Assembly (NCBI RefSeq): GCF_013184075.1
Contig: NZ_JABEQQ010000002.1
Location: forward strand, 62,001 to 126,000
Source of the DNA: Lentilactobacillus kribbianus
GTDB lineage: Bacteria; Bacillota; Bacilli; Lactobacillales; Lactobacillaceae
Direction: 5' to 3'
Length of the DNA: 64,000 nucleotides
Part shown: positions 54,224 to 63,744 of the stretch, piece by piece
How the letters are laid out: the number at the start of each line of letters is the position of its first letter
Position numbering within the stretch: position 1 is the stretch's first letter
The notes under the pieces: generated by a model
What the model saw: the letters and a program-made list of their open reading frames with translations, nothing else
Told to the model about the DNA's origin: nothing
The model's database searches: none
Translations under genes and position numbers: made by a program

Positions 54224-54790
54224 ATGCTTACATTTAATATTAGAGGCGAAAATATTGAGGTGACCCAGTCTATTCGGGATTACGTTGAAAAGAGAATTAG
54301 TAAAATTGAAAAATTCCTTGGCAACGATGTTGAAGCGACTGCCCATGTTAACCTAAAGGTTTATCCAGATAAGCAAGCCAAGGTGGAAGTCACTATTCCT
54401 TTACCATACCTAACATTGCGAGCTGAAGAAGTTTCTAACGATCTATATGCAAGCATTGATTTGGTTACGGATAAGTTGGAACGCCAAATTAGAAAGTACA
54501 AGACTAAGGTTAACCGAAAAGCTCGAGAAAAGGGCTACAAGAATATCGAATTTGCTAATGCTAACGTAGTAGCTGAAACTGAGGCGGAAGCAGAAGCCAA
54601 TGAATCACAATTTGAAGTGGTTCGAACTAAGCGTTTATCCTTAAAGCCAATGGATAATGAAGAAGCGATTTTACAAATGAACATGCTTGGACATGATTTC
54701 TTCATCTACGAAGACGCTAATTCTGAAAACATTGATATTGTTTACCGTCGTAACGATGGTCGCTATGGCTTAATCGAGACTGGTGAATAG
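54224..54790 (+). CDS. hpf: Ribosome hibernation promoting factor, long form
   Basis: Binds the decoding region of the 30S subunit and joins ribosomes into inactive 100S dimers in stationary phase. The 188 residues have the S30AE domain (about 1-105; FNIRGENIEVTQSIRDYVEKRI given here by its start) and the C-terminal dimerisation domain (about 128-188, VVRTKRLSLKPMDNEEAILQ, NDGRYGLI). ATG at 54203 lies before the SD AAGGGAGAG; the ATG at 54224 is chosen. It precedes secA as in Bacillus. Confidence 0.95.
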   Translation: MLTFNIRGENIEVTQSIRDYVEKRISKIEKFLGNDVEATAHVNLKVYPDKQAKVEVTIPLPYLTLRAEEVSNDLYASIDLVTDKLERQIRKYKTKVNRKAREKGYKNIEFANANVVAETEAEAEANESQFEVVRTKRLSLKPMDNEEAILQMNMLGHDFFIYEDANSENIDIVYRRNDGRYGLIETGE

Positions 54791-54802
54791 GTGTTTAATT
54801 AA

Positions 54803-54848
54803 AGAAGGTTTTCTAGTGACTCACAGCGAGTTGCTAGAACCTTTTTTA
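54803..54848 (+). terminator. Terminator after hpf
   Basis: AAGGTT-TCTAG, a long loop of about 16 bases with inner pairing, CTAGA-ACCTT and a T run. Confidence 0.85.
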
Positions 54849-54895
54849 TTTTACAAATAACAGTTAGATTTAATCAAAACACAACATTGTTTTAG

Positions 54896-54924
54896 TTTTC
54901 ATCAACACACGACAATGATACAAT
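54896..54924 (+). promoter_or_regulatory. Promoter for secA
   Basis: Extended -10 TGATACAAT (54916-54924) with a weak -35 (TTTTCA) 17 bases upstream. Confidence 0.6.
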
Positions 54925-54991
54925 AAGTAGGTATGTAGTAATCAAATGAAAAACTAAAATGATAAAAACAAGTTTAGAAGGGAATTTATTG

Positions 54992-57355
54992 ATGGCAAAT
55001 TTGTTAAAAAAATGGGTCGAAAGTGATAAGCGCGAACTTAAACGACTTAGTAAATTAGCCGACGAAGTGGGGAGCTACGCTGACGAATACGAAAAACTAA
55101 GCGATGAAGAACTTCAAGCGAAAACGCCAGAATTTAAACAACGTTACCAAGCTGGTGAAACCCTTGATGATTTATTACCAGAAGCATTTGCGGTTGCGCG
55201 TGAAGGAGCTAAGCGAGTTTTAGGCCTTTATCCATTCCACGTTCAAATTATGGGGGGAATTGTCCTTCATGAAGGTAATATTGCTGAAATGAAGACTGGT
55301 GAAGGAAAGACTTTAACGGCAACGATGCCCGTTTATTTAAACGCGCTTGCTGGTAAAGGGGTTCATGTTGTTACTGTTAACGAGTACTTAAGTGCCCGGG
55401 ATGCAGAGGAAATGGGTGAACTTTATAATTGGTTAGGTCTTTCAGTTGGGGTTAACGCTAACGAAATGACGCCAGATAAGAAACGAGAAGCCTATGCGGC
55501 TGACATTACTTATTCTACTAATAGTGAAATTGGTTTTGATTATCTTCGAGATAACATGGTGGTTTATAAAGATGACATGGTTCAACGTCCATTAAACTTT
55601 GCCATTGTTGATGAAGTGGATTCAATTTTAATTGATGAAGCCCGTACTCCATTGATTATTTCAGGTCAATCTGAAGGTAGTTCACAACTTTATATGAGTA
55701 CCGATCAGTTCGCTAAAACATTAACTGATAAAGACGATTACAAGGTGGATCTAGAAACCAAAACAGTTTCTTTGACCGATCGAGGAATCGAAAAGGCTGA
55801 AAAATACTTTAATCTAGAAAATCTTTATGATACTGATAATACGGCTTTAACGCATCATTTGGATCAAGCCTTACGGGCTAATTACATCATGATGCTTGAT
55901 AAAGATTATGTGGTTAAAGATGATGAAGTCTTAATCGTTGATTCCTTTACTGGACGAATTATGGATGGTCGCCGTTTCTCTGATGGTCTTCACCAAGCTA
56001 TTGAAGCTAAAGAAGGCGTTACGATTCAAGAAGAAAGTAAAACGATGGCTAACATCACTTACCAAAACTTATTCCGGATGTATAAAAAACTAGCCGGGAT
56101 GACGGGTACTGCTAAAACAGAAGCAGAAGAATTCCGTGAAATTTATAATATGGAAGTCATTTCAGTACCAACTAACAAACCGGTCGCTCGAATTGACGAA
56201 CCTGATTTACTTTACCCTAGCTTGGAATCTAAGTTCCATGCAGTAATTGAAAAAGTCAAAGAGTTGCATGAAAAGGGACAGCCAATGTTGATTGGTACGG
56301 TTGCCGTGGAAACTTCCGAGTATTTATCACAAAAATTAGACGAAGCTAATATTCCGCACGTAGTTTTGAATGCTAAGAATCATGCCAAAGAAGCCGATAT
56401 TGTTATGAACGCTGGACAACGAGGAGCGGTTACCATCGCTACGAACATGGCCGGTCGTGGTACTGATATTAAGCTTGGACCTGGGGTGGTTGAACTAGGT
56501 GGTTTAGCTGTTATTGGGACTGAACGTCATGAATCTCGGCGGATCGATAACCAATTACGAGGCCGTTCCGGTCGTCAAGGTGATCCAGGATTATCACAAT
56601 TCTATTTGTCATTAGAAGATGATTTAATGCTTCGTTTTGGTTCAGAACGAATTAAGAACTTCTTGGATCGCATGAAGGTTGAGGGTGACGATGCAGTTAT
56701 TCGTTCTAAGATGATTACTAAGCAAGTTGAGTCAGCTCAAAAACGAGTTGAAGGAAATAACTATGATTCCAGAAAAAACGTGTTGCAATATGATGATGTT
56801 ATGCTGCAACAACGTGAAGTTATTTACGGTGAACGTCAAGAAGTTATCGAAGAATCCAAATCACTTGATTGGGTAGTTAAACCAATGGTAGAGCGAACCG
56901 TTTCTAGAATTGTTGATTTGCATACTCAAGGCAAACCAGAAGACTGGGAACTTCAAACTATCTTGGACTTTGCAATTAGTGCTATGGTCAGTCCAGATCA
57001 AATTAGTATGGATGATTTAAGAAATAAGAGTGCCGATGAAATCAAACAATTCTTGATGGGCTTAGCCGATAAGGTCTACCAACAAAAGAAAGAACAACTT
57101 TATGATGAATCACAAATGTTAGAATTTGAAAAAGTGGTTGTCTTACGGGTTGTTGATTCTCATTGGACCGATCATATTGATGCGATGGACCAATTGCGTC
57201 AATCAATTGGGCTTCGTGGTTATGGTCAACAAAATCCGTTGGTTGAATATCAACGCGAAGGTTATAAGATGTTTGAAGAAATGGTTGCAGATATCGATTA
57301 CGATACTACTCGTTTGTTTATGAAAGCCGAAATTCGCCAAAATATGCAACGGTAA
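54992..57355 (+). CDS. secA: Preprotein translocase ATPase SecA
   Basis: Motor that pushes unfolded preproteins through SecYEG. The 787 residues hold Walker [12 protein letters not shown] (about 100-110), the Walker B/DEAD box [16 protein letters not shown] (near 207-222), GTDIKLG and the [11 protein letters not shown] motif VI (near 516-530). The C-terminal zinc-binding tail of many SecA proteins is absent; it ends at [10 protein letters not shown], as in many lactobacilli. ATG at 54959 is upstream of the SD AGAAGGGA; ATG at 54992 is better. Confidence 0.97.
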   Translation: MANLLKKWVESDKRELKRLSKLADEVGSYADEYEKLSDEELQAKTPEFKQRYQAGETLDDLLPEAFAVAREGAKRVLGLYPFHVQIMGGIVLHEGNIAEMKTGEGKTLTATMPVYLNALAGKGVHVVTVNEYLSARDAEEMGELYNWLGLSVGVNANEMTPDKKREAYAADITYSTNSEIGFDYLRDNMVVYKDDMVQRPLNFAIVDEVDSILIDEARTPLIISGQSEGSSQLYMSTDQFAKTLTDKDDYKVDLETKTVSLTDRGIEKAEKYFNLENLYDTDNTALTHHLDQALRANYIMMLDKDYVVKDDEVLIVDSFTGRIMDGRRFSDGLHQAIEAKEGVTIQEESKTMANITYQNLFRMYKKLAGMTGTAKTEAEEFREIYNMEVISVPTNKPVARIDEPDLLYPSLESKFHAVIEKVKELHEKGQPMLIGTVAVETSEYLSQKLDEANIPHVVLNAKNHAKEADIVMNAGQRGAVTIATNMAGRGTDIKLGPGVVELGGLAVIGTERHESRRIDNQLRGRSGRQGDPGLSQFYLSLEDDLMLRFGSERIKNFLDRMKVEGDDAVIRSKMITKQVESAQKRVEGNNYDSRKNVLQYDDVMLQQREVIYGERQEVIEESKSLDWVVKPMVERTVSRIVDLHTQGKPEDWELQTILDFAISAMVSPDQISMDDLRNKSADEIKQFLMGLADKVYQQKKEQLYDESQMLEFEKVVVLRVVDSHWTDHIDAMDQLRQSIGLRGYGQQNPLVEYQREGYKMFEEMVADIDYDTTRLFMKAEIRQNMQR

Positions 57356-57371
57356 TTAATATTTTTACAAG

Positions 57372-57417
57372 AAAGGATCTCAATGATTACCAGTTAATCG
57401 TTTGGGTCCTTTTTTTG
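57372..57417 (+). terminator. Possible terminator between secA and prfB
   Basis: AAAGGATC and GGTCCTTT pair over 8 positions (one G-U) with a loop of about 25 bases, followed by a run of T. In Bacillus secA and prfB are co-transcribed, so read-through may be partial. Confidence 0.75.
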
Positions 57418-57447
57418 TGAAAAGTTCAAAAAGAAGGGACAATAATT

Positions 57448-58567
57448 ATGTTAGAAATTTCTGAACTAAAAAAACAATTGGCAAAAATGCAAGAAACCAT
57501 CAATGGTTTTAGGGGGTCACTTTGACTTAGACCGTTTAAGTGAAAGTATCTCGATTAATGAAGCTAAGATGGGCGAACCCGGATTTTGGGATGATAATAT
57601 AGCAGCTCAAAAAGTTATTGATGAAACTAATCAACTCAAAAGTAAATTTGATCGTTTTTTTCAACTAAATTCATTATTAGAAGACACAGAAATCATGGTG
57701 GACTTATATGCCGAAGAACCAGATGATAGTTTGGCAGAAGAAGTCACTGAGCAATTAACGAAACTTACCGAACAAGTGAAGAGCTATCAGCTACATTTAT
57801 TATTAAATGGCAAATATGATCATAATAATGCCATTTTAGAAATTCACCCAGGAGCTGGGGGTACTGAATCACAAGATTGGGGTTCAATGCTGTTACGAAT
57901 GTACACCCGTTGGGCAGAACAACATGATTTCAAAGTAGAAATGCTTGATTATCAAGCCGGTGAAGTCGCAGGACTTTCAAGTGCCTATCTTTTAATTAGT
58001 GGTGCAGATGCTTACGGTTATTTACGTTCTGAAAAAGGAGTTCATCGATTAGTTCGAATTTCACCCTTTGATTCAGCTAACCGGCGGCACACATCGTTTG
58101 CGTCCGTTGACGTTATGCCAGAATTAGCCGATGATGTGGAAATTGAAATTAATCCAGACGATTTAAAAGTAGATGTTTATCGAGCTAGTGGTGCAGGGGG
58201 GCAGCACGTTAATAAAACCTCTTCTGCAGTTCGAATTACGCATTTACCAACGGGCATTGTGGTAGCTAGTCAGGCCCAACGTTCGCAATTGCAAAACCGG
58301 CAAACGGCGATGAATATGTTGAAATCGAAACTGTACGAGTTAGAAGAAGAAAAGAAGGCTAAAGAAAAGGCCCAACTAGAAGGTGAGCAACTAGATATTG
58401 GTTGGGGTTCTCAGATTCGCTCTTATGTCTTTCAGCCATACTCCATGGTTAAAGATCATCGAACCAATCAGGAAACGGCTAATGTTAATGGGGTCATGGA
58501 TGGTGATCTAGATCCATTTATCAACGCTTACCTGCAATGGCAATTAAAGAATAGTAATCCCGCATAA
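57448..58567 (+). CDS. prfB: Peptide chain release factor 2, with programmed +1 frameshift
   Basis: Recognises UAA and UGA stop codons. Translation starts at ATG 57448 (SD AAGAAGGGA) and runs 25 codons to an in-frame UGA at 57523. The site is CTT TGA C preceded by the SD-like AGGGGG (57511-57516), the classical RF2 autoregulatory frameshift: low RF2 lets the ribosome slip to +1 and go on at GAC (57524). The product is join(57448..57522,57524..58567), 372 residues. The catalytic GGQ is in SGAGGQHVNKTSSA and the stop-reading SPF in RISPFDSANRRH. Not a pseudogene. Confidence 0.97.
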
Positions 58568-58601
58568 GGACAATAAAACAAAATAGGTAAGGGTAATAGT
58601 A

Positions 58602-59750
58602 ATGAAATTTTTATTTGGAATCATCTTTTGGTTAATTCAACCCCTCGTGTGGCTAGCTGCATTACGTGTTTATGGTAATTATCGACAACGTATTAAACGT
58701 GAACGAAAATTATTTCACTCGGCTGTAGAAAGCGATTTTTACGAAGGACAACATTTTTTTCAAGCTATGATAGTGTTGGGTATTTTAGGTTCACTAATTA
58801 GTTTAATATTGGGTCTAACTTTACCAACAGAATGGGTATTGTTATATGGCATAGTAACGGCAGTATTATTAGTAATTGCACCGGCAACCACTGTTTTACC
58901 AATTGCCCTAACCACGGTGATTATGTTAGCTAATCAAATATTTAGTTGGTTTGAGTTACCGACAATGGGGTTACTGGGACAAACAACGCAAAATATCAAT
59001 TCCAGTGGTGTTGGCATTGTTGCATTAACCACCATGGCGATTGGCATGTTAAGTGTGATAGTTAACAGAAATACGGCGCATTTATCGCCAGTGGTTCAAC
59101 GTAATCGACGAAACACGATGGTGGCCAGTTATAAGTTTCGGGAATTAACGGTAGTCCCTTTAGTTGTATTGGTACCTGGTGATTGGTTTACCAATCAACA
59201 TTTTTGGCCGTTACTGACTATTGGTAATCATCAATTTGCATTTTTGACCTTGCCATTGTTAATTGGTCTATCAATGACGGTTAAAAAAATGTTACCAGTT
59301 GAATTTTTTCAACGTCTTTCTCATTCATTAAAATTGGTAGCAGGAGTAGGGATCATTTTAACTGGAGTGACCATTTGGCGACCTCGTTGGTGGCCAATTA
59401 TGTTAGCTGTTTTAGTGATTATTTGTTGGTTAGTTGAATTAAGGGCTAAAATGAACGATAATCACACTGACTTCACTAATAGTGAGGTAGTTAACGGAAT
59501 GCGAGTTATTGGAATTCAACCTAATAGTCCAGCTGCTAAAATGAATTTACAAGTTGGCGATATCATTCTGGAAGTTAACAATATTTCGGTAACTAATGAA
59601 ACCGAATTTTATCGGGCATTAATTGAAAATGCCACTTACTGTCATCTAAAGGTTCGCGATCGTAATGATCAATTAAAGATTACCGAAACTGCTATCTTTG
59701 TTGGAGCGACACATGAAATTGGTATTGAAACTTTCCCAACTAATAAGTAA
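58602..59750 (+). CDS. PDZ-domain membrane protein (MinJ-like)
   Basis: A 382-residue protein with several N-terminal membrane helices (roughly between residues 1 and 285) and a C-terminal PDZ domain (about 290-380, VIGIQPNSPAAKMNLQVGDIILEV). The architecture resembles Bacillus MinJ, which links DivIVA to MinD and places the division site; identity in the membrane part is hard to judge by eye. No protease triad is present, so it is not an HtrA enzyme. It lies between prfB and the PhoPR genes; the response regulator starts 15 bases later, so the genes may be co-expressed. Confidence 0.7.
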   Translation: MKFLFGIIFWLIQPLVWLAALRVYGNYRQRIKRERKLFHSAVESDFYEGQHFFQAMIVLGILGSLISLILGLTLPTEWVLLYGIVTAVLLVIAPATTVLPIALTTVIMLANQIFSWFELPTMGLLGQTTQNINSSGVGIVALTTMAIGMLSVIVNRNTAHLSPVVQRNRRNTMVASYKFRELTVVPLVVLVPGDWFTNQHFWPLLTIGNHQFAFLTLPLLIGLSMTVKKMLPVEFFQRLSHSLKLVAGVGIILTGVTIWRPRWWPIMLAVLVIICWLVELRAKMNDNHTDFTNSEVVNGMRVIGIQPNSPAAKMNLQVGDIILEVNNISVTNETEFYRALIENATYCHLKVRDRNDQLKITETAIFVGATHEIGIETFPTNK

Positions 59751-59765
59751 TTAGGGGGCGTCGGG

Positions 59766-60482
59766 ATGCAAACTGTTTTAATTGTTGATGATGAACCGGC
59801 CATTGTTAAATTATTGAGTTATAACTTAACGCAGGCTAATTTTAATGTTTTAACTGCAAATGATGGTCAACAAGCCTTGGTGTTAGTTGACAATGAACCA
59901 ATCGATATTGTTTTGTTAGATTTAATGCTTCCCAAAATAAGTGGGGAAGAGGTTTTAAAGCAGATACGGCAACGTGGTAACAATGTACCGGTAATTGTAA
60001 TTACGGCCAAAACGGCGGAATTTGATCGGGTATTTGGCTTAGAAATGGGCGCAGATGATTATATTACTAAACCGTTTAGTCCCCGTGAAGTAGTAGCCAG
60101 AATTAAAGCAGTTTTGCGACGGTTGAATTCAGAGCCGAATGATTTATTATCGGAAGATACAAGCAACAATTTATTGGTCGGTGGTCCCATTAAACTTAAT
60201 TTAACAACCATTACTGCCACAATAAGAGGCAAGTTAGTGGCATTGACGCCTAAAGAATTTAAGTTACTTACCTTTTTGCTTAAAAATGCTAATCAAGTTT
60301 TTTCCCGAGAACAACTTTTGAAGCAAATTTGGGGCACTGATTTTGTAGGCGATAGTCGGATGGTTGATATGCAAATTGCTCATTTACGTGAAAAAATTGA
60401 ATTAGACGTGAAACATCCCCAGTTGATTAAAACAGTTCGCGGCTTCGGCTATTTACTAAATACTGGTGAATTTAATGAATAA
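59766..60482 (+). CDS. Response regulator, OmpR/PhoB family (PhoP-like)
   Basis: DNA-binding regulator of phosphate genes. The 238 residues have a receiver domain (about 1-120): VDDEPA (acidic pair), the phosphorylated Asp in IVLLDLMLPKISG (near 53) and the conserved Lys in TKPFSPREV (near 103). The C-terminal winged helix (about 140-235) includes LTPKEFKLLTFLLKN and DSRMVDMQIAHLREKI. Its location right before a kinase and pstS supports a PhoP assignment. The kinase start overlaps its stop. Confidence 0.9.
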   Translation: MQTVLIVDDEPAIVKLLSYNLTQANFNVLTANDGQQALVLVDNEPIDIVLLDLMLPKISGEEVLKQIRQRGNNVPVIVITAKTAEFDRVFGLEMGADDYITKPFSPREVVARIKAVLRRLNSEPNDLLSEDTSNNLLVGGPIKLNLTTITATIRGKLVALTPKEFKLLTFLLKNANQVFSREQLLKQIWGTDFVGDSRMVDMQIAHLREKIELDVKHPQLIKTVRGFGYLLNTGEFNE

Positions 60483-61827
60483 AAAAAGATTAAAAATTAT
60501 GGGACTGTTAGTGGTTTGTAATTTGTTGGGATTAGTTCTTTATTGGCAGTTACTTTCATTAAATATGCACCAGTTATTTGTAGCCAGTGGAGTAACTTTA
60601 ATTATCACCATAATAGAGATTTTAATAGGCGAACTGTTGCTAGTTCATTCGAATAAAGAATTACAAATTATTAACGAACGAATTAATGCGCTCACTGACC
60701 ATAAGACGGCCCCAGCGGTATTAGGGACTGATGCTAGTGAGTATTTGCCATTGCACAATTCTTTGAACCAATTACAAGAAATGGTAATTAAACGACAGCA
60801 AAAACACGCAGAACGTAATGGTGAATGGCAGATGTTATTAAAATATTTACCCGCTGGAGTTTTGGTGATTAATAGTCAACAAGAAGTAGTTTTAAGCAAT
60901 GAAAAAATGGCGGAAATGTTAGGTCATTACATTGCTGATAATCAACACCATTTCACGGAAGATATCGAAAGTGCTGAATTACTATCAATGATTAATCATG
61001 CCATTCAATTCAATCAGGATAGTCATCAGTTGATTTCAATTATGGCTAGAGACCAAGTTTGGGATGCACAAGTTCGGGTTTATCGAAACGAAACCGATTT
61101 GTTATCCATCTTAGTCATTTTGTATGATATTACGGATATTTTACGGGCCCAACAGACGCAGATTGATTTTTTAAGAAATGCCAGTCATGAATTAAAAACT
61201 CCGGTAACTAGTATTGCTGGGTTTAGCCAGACCTTGCTAGATGGGGCTAAAGACGATCCTGAAATTCTCAATGATTTTCTTAATGAGATTAACGATTCGA
61301 GCCAGCAATTAACTGAATTGGTAAATGACATTTTAACTATTTCTCATGTCCAAACTCAGCAAAATGTGACAAAAAAATTGATTGATTTACACGAATTAGT
61401 TCATCAGCAATTAATTAAACGACAGCCGGTAGCTGATAAAATTCAGGTTAAATTAATTAATAAGGTGCCATTAGGGTTCATGGTGAATGCTAATGAACAA
61501 GGTTTGACTAGGGTAATTCGTAATCTGGTTAGTAATGCGGTCAAATATAATCGTCCCAATGGGTCAGTCACCGTTAATGCACAAAAAACAACTAATGGTT
61601 GGCAACTAAGCGTGAGTGATACCGGCATTGGAATTAAACCCACTGAACAAAAACGGGTCTTTGAACGTTTTTACCGAGCAGATCAATCTCATAGTAAGCA
61701 AGAAATTAGTGGTACTGGCTTGGGTTTAGCTATTGTAGCCGAAATTGTAAAAACGGCTGGTGGTACAGTTACCATAGGCAGTCAGTTGGATCAAGGCACC
61801 ACTATTAATGTGAATATTAATGATTAA
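60475..61827 (+). CDS. Sensor histidine kinase (PhoR-like)
   Basis: Membrane kinase for the preceding regulator. The 450 residues have two N-terminal membrane helices (about 8-60) with almost no outside loop between them, a PAS domain (about 115-225), the HisKA box NASHELKTPVTSIAG (His near 240) and the HATPase domain with LVSNAVKYNRPNG, DTGIGI and GTGLGLAIVAE (near 415-425). The tiny extracellular segment suggests signal input from another membrane protein such as the Pst transporter, as known for PhoR. ATG at 60475 overlaps the regulator's stop and is preferred to the TTG at 60466. Confidence 0.9.
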   Translation: MNKKRLKIMGLLVVCNLLGLVLYWQLLSLNMHQLFVASGVTLIITIIEILIGELLLVHSNKELQIINERINALTDHKTAPAVLGTDASEYLPLHNSLNQLQEMVIKRQQKHAERNGEWQMLLKYLPAGVLVINSQQEVVLSNEKMAEMLGHYIADNQHHFTEDIESAELLSMINHAIQFNQDSHQLISIMARDQVWDAQVRVYRNETDLLSILVILYDITDILRAQQTQIDFLRNASHELKTPVTSIAGFSQTLLDGAKDDPEILNDFLNEINDSSQQLTELVNDILTISHVQTQQNVTKKLIDLHELVHQQLIKRQPVADKIQVKLINKVPLGFMVNANEQGLTRVIRNLVSNAVKYNRPNGSVTVNAQKTTNGWQLSVSDTGIGIKPTEQKRVFERFYRADQSHSKQEISGTGLGLAIVAEIVKTAGGTVTIGSQLDQGTTINVNIND

Positions 61828-61858
61828 AGCGTTCGACAATAGTCGACGCTTTTTTCGT
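61828..61858 (+). terminator. Terminator after the kinase gene
   Basis: AGCGTTCGAC, AATA, GTCGACGCT with one bulged T, then TTTTTTC. It separates the two-component genes from pstS. Confidence 0.88.
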
Positions 61859-61867
61859 TACCAAATA

Positions 61868-61915
61868 TTTACATTCATACCAAATTATCTTTACGTAGCC
61901 TTGATACATTATAAA
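61868..61915 (+). promoter_or_regulatory. Likely PhoP boxes and promoter for the pst operon
   Basis: TTTACA (61868), TTTACG (61890) and TTGATA (61901) are spaced 22 and 11 bases apart, an 11-base rhythm as in Firmicute PhoP direct repeats; the unit at 61879 is degenerate. A -10 TATAAA is at 61910-61915 with no good -35, as expected for an activator-dependent promoter. Confidence 0.65.
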
Positions 61916-61935
61916 TACAGTAAAGGAGGGCTATG

Positions 61936-62811
61936 ATGAGTCGTAAAAAAATAGTAACTATTATAATTTTAATATTAGGATTTGGTGGATTATTTGCAGC
62001 TTATCAGACCAGAGATCAGACTAGTGGAAAAAATGAAGCTATCACGGCAGTAGGTTCTACGGCACTTCAACCATTAGTTGAAGCAGCAGCAGAGCAGTAT
62101 ACTAATCATCATCCCAACGCCACTATTAATGTTCAAGGTGGTGGTTCCGGCACTGGCTTGAGTCAAATTGCTGACGGAGCTGTTCAAATGGGTAATTCTG
62201 ATATTTTCGCACAAGAAAAAAGTGATATTAACTCAACCAAATTAGTTGATCACTTAATTGCAGTAGAAGGAATTGCTCCAGTGGTTAATAAAGACACTGG
62301 CGTCAATAATTTATCTCAACAACAGTTAATAGCTATTTTTACCGGCAAAATCACTAACTGGCAACAAGTTGGTGGTAAAAATATTAAAATTACGTTGATT
62401 AATCGGACAATGGGTAGTGGTACTAGAAATACATTTGAAAAATATGGCCTGAAGGGTAAAACCAGTGCCACCGCACAAGAGCAAGATTCTTCTGGAACGG
62501 TTCGCCAAATTGTATCGACTACGCCAGGAGCAATTAGTTACTTGGCATTAGGTTACGTTAATGATTCTGTAAAGCCATTAAAGCTGGATCACGTAGCACC
62601 AACCAAAACAAATATTCAGAATAATAGTTGGCCAATTTGGGCCTATGAACACGTTTATACTGATGGTCCAGCCACTGGATTAACAAAACAATTTATTACC
62701 TACCTTAACAGTAAAGAAATTCAAACACATTTATTTGCCAAGATGGGTTACATTGATGTGGATTCGATGAAATATCAACGAAATTGGCAAGGCCAATTAA
62801 GTAAGGAGTGA
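61936..62811 (+). CDS. pstS: Phosphate ABC transporter substrate-binding protein PstS
   Basis: Binds inorganic phosphate outside the membrane and delivers it to PstCA. The 291 residues have one N-terminal hydrophobic segment (about 6-24) and a two-lobed binding domain with AVGSTALQPLVEAAA (about 36-50), the phosphate loop GGGSGTGLSQI (near 66-76) and the hinge loop NRTMGSGTRNTFEKYG (near 155-170). No Cys follows the hydrophobic segment, so it is not a lipoprotein; it may stay as a membrane-anchored protein or be released. ATG at 61936 suits the SD AGGAGG better than that at 61933. Confidence 0.92.
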   Translation: MSRKKIVTIIILILGFGGLFAAYQTRDQTSGKNEAITAVGSTALQPLVEAAAEQYTNHHPNATINVQGGGSGTGLSQIADGAVQMGNSDIFAQEKSDINSTKLVDHLIAVEGIAPVVNKDTGVNNLSQQQLIAIFTGKITNWQQVGGKNIKITLINRTMGSGTRNTFEKYGLKGKTSATAQEQDSSGTVRQIVSTTPGAISYLALGYVNDSVKPLKLDHVAPTKTNIQNNSWPIWAYEHVYTDGPATGLTKQFITYLNSKEIQTHLFAKMGYIDVDSMKYQRNWQGQLSKE

Positions 62812-62817
62812 TGACTG

Positions 62818-63744
62818 ATGGACAACAAATTAAAACAGCAGTTACATACCAAATCTAAAACAGCTAAATATGAACAACGCGGGAAGTTGGCTAGTATCAT
62901 GATGTTAGTTTTAATTATGGTAGTAGTTCTAGGCATCATTGGCTTTATTTTAATTAAAGGTACTAGTATGTTTTTTAATGACAAAATTAAAATCAGTGAT
63001 TTCTTATTTTCCACGTTTTGGAATCCCGGTGGAAAAACCCCGACCGGTAATCCAGCCGTTGGTGCCTTACCGATGATCGTGGGATCGTTTAGTGTAACTT
63101 TACTAGCAGCGTTAGTAGCCACGCCTTTTGCGGTGGGAACAGCCATTTATATGACGGAACTATCATCTAAACGCGGAGCTGGAGTACTGCAAGTAGTTAC
63201 CGAATTACTAGTCGGAATTCCATCGGTGGTTTATGGATTTATCGGCTTAACGGTGGTCGTACCGGCCGTCAGACACTTGTTTGGAGGTAGTGGCTTTGGC
63301 ATTTTAGCAGGGACCATTGTTTTATTCGTAATGATTTTACCGACCATTGTTTCTATGACAGTGGATGCATTAAAATCAGTCCCTAATCATTATCGTCAAG
63401 CCTCGCTAGCTTTGGGAGCAACTCAATGGCAAACTATTTGGAAAGTAGTACTGCGTTCAGCCTCCCCAGGGATACTAACGGCAGTGGTATTTGGAATGGC
63501 AAGAGCCTTTGGTGAGGCACTAGCTGTTCAAATGGTGATCGGAAATGCCGCATTGATGCCGCATAACTTGGTATCACCATCAGCAACATTGACCTCGGTT
63601 TTAACTGCTGGAATGGGAAATACGGTCATGGGCTCCCTACAAAATAACGCATTATGGTCATTAGCCTTACTCTTGCTCTTGATGTCATTATTCTTTAATT
63701 TATTAATCCATCTGATTGGACGGAAAGGGGCGTTTAAGAAATGA
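62818..63744 (+). CDS. pstC: Phosphate ABC transporter permease PstC
   Basis: Membrane subunit of the Pst importer. The 308 residues show about six membrane helices and the ABC permease EAA loop ASLALGATQWQTIWKVVLR (near 198-216). GIPSVVYGFIGL (near 140) and AFGEALAVQMVIGN are PstC features. It starts 6 bases after pstS; the stop overlaps the pstA start (ATGA). Confidence 0.94.
   Translation: MDNKLKQQLHTKSKTAKYEQRGKLASIMMLVLIMVVVLGIIGFILIKGTSMFFNDKIKISDFLFSTFWNPGGKTPTGNPAVGALPMIVGSFSVTLLAALVATPFAVGTAIYMTELSSKRGAGVLQVVTELLVGIPSVVYGFIGLTVVVPAVRHLFGGSGFGILAGTIVLFVMILPTIVSMTVDALKSVPNHYRQASLALGATQWQTIWKVVLRSASPGILTAVVFGMARAFGEALAVQMVIGNAALMPHNLVSPSATLTSVLTAGMGNTVMGSLQNNALWSLALLLLLMSLFFNLLIHLIGRKGAFKK

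Noticed and set aside
57448-57530. prfB as a frameshifted pseudogene
   Set aside because: The shift lies exactly at the conserved CTTTGAC site with an upstream SD-like sequence, so it is programmed.
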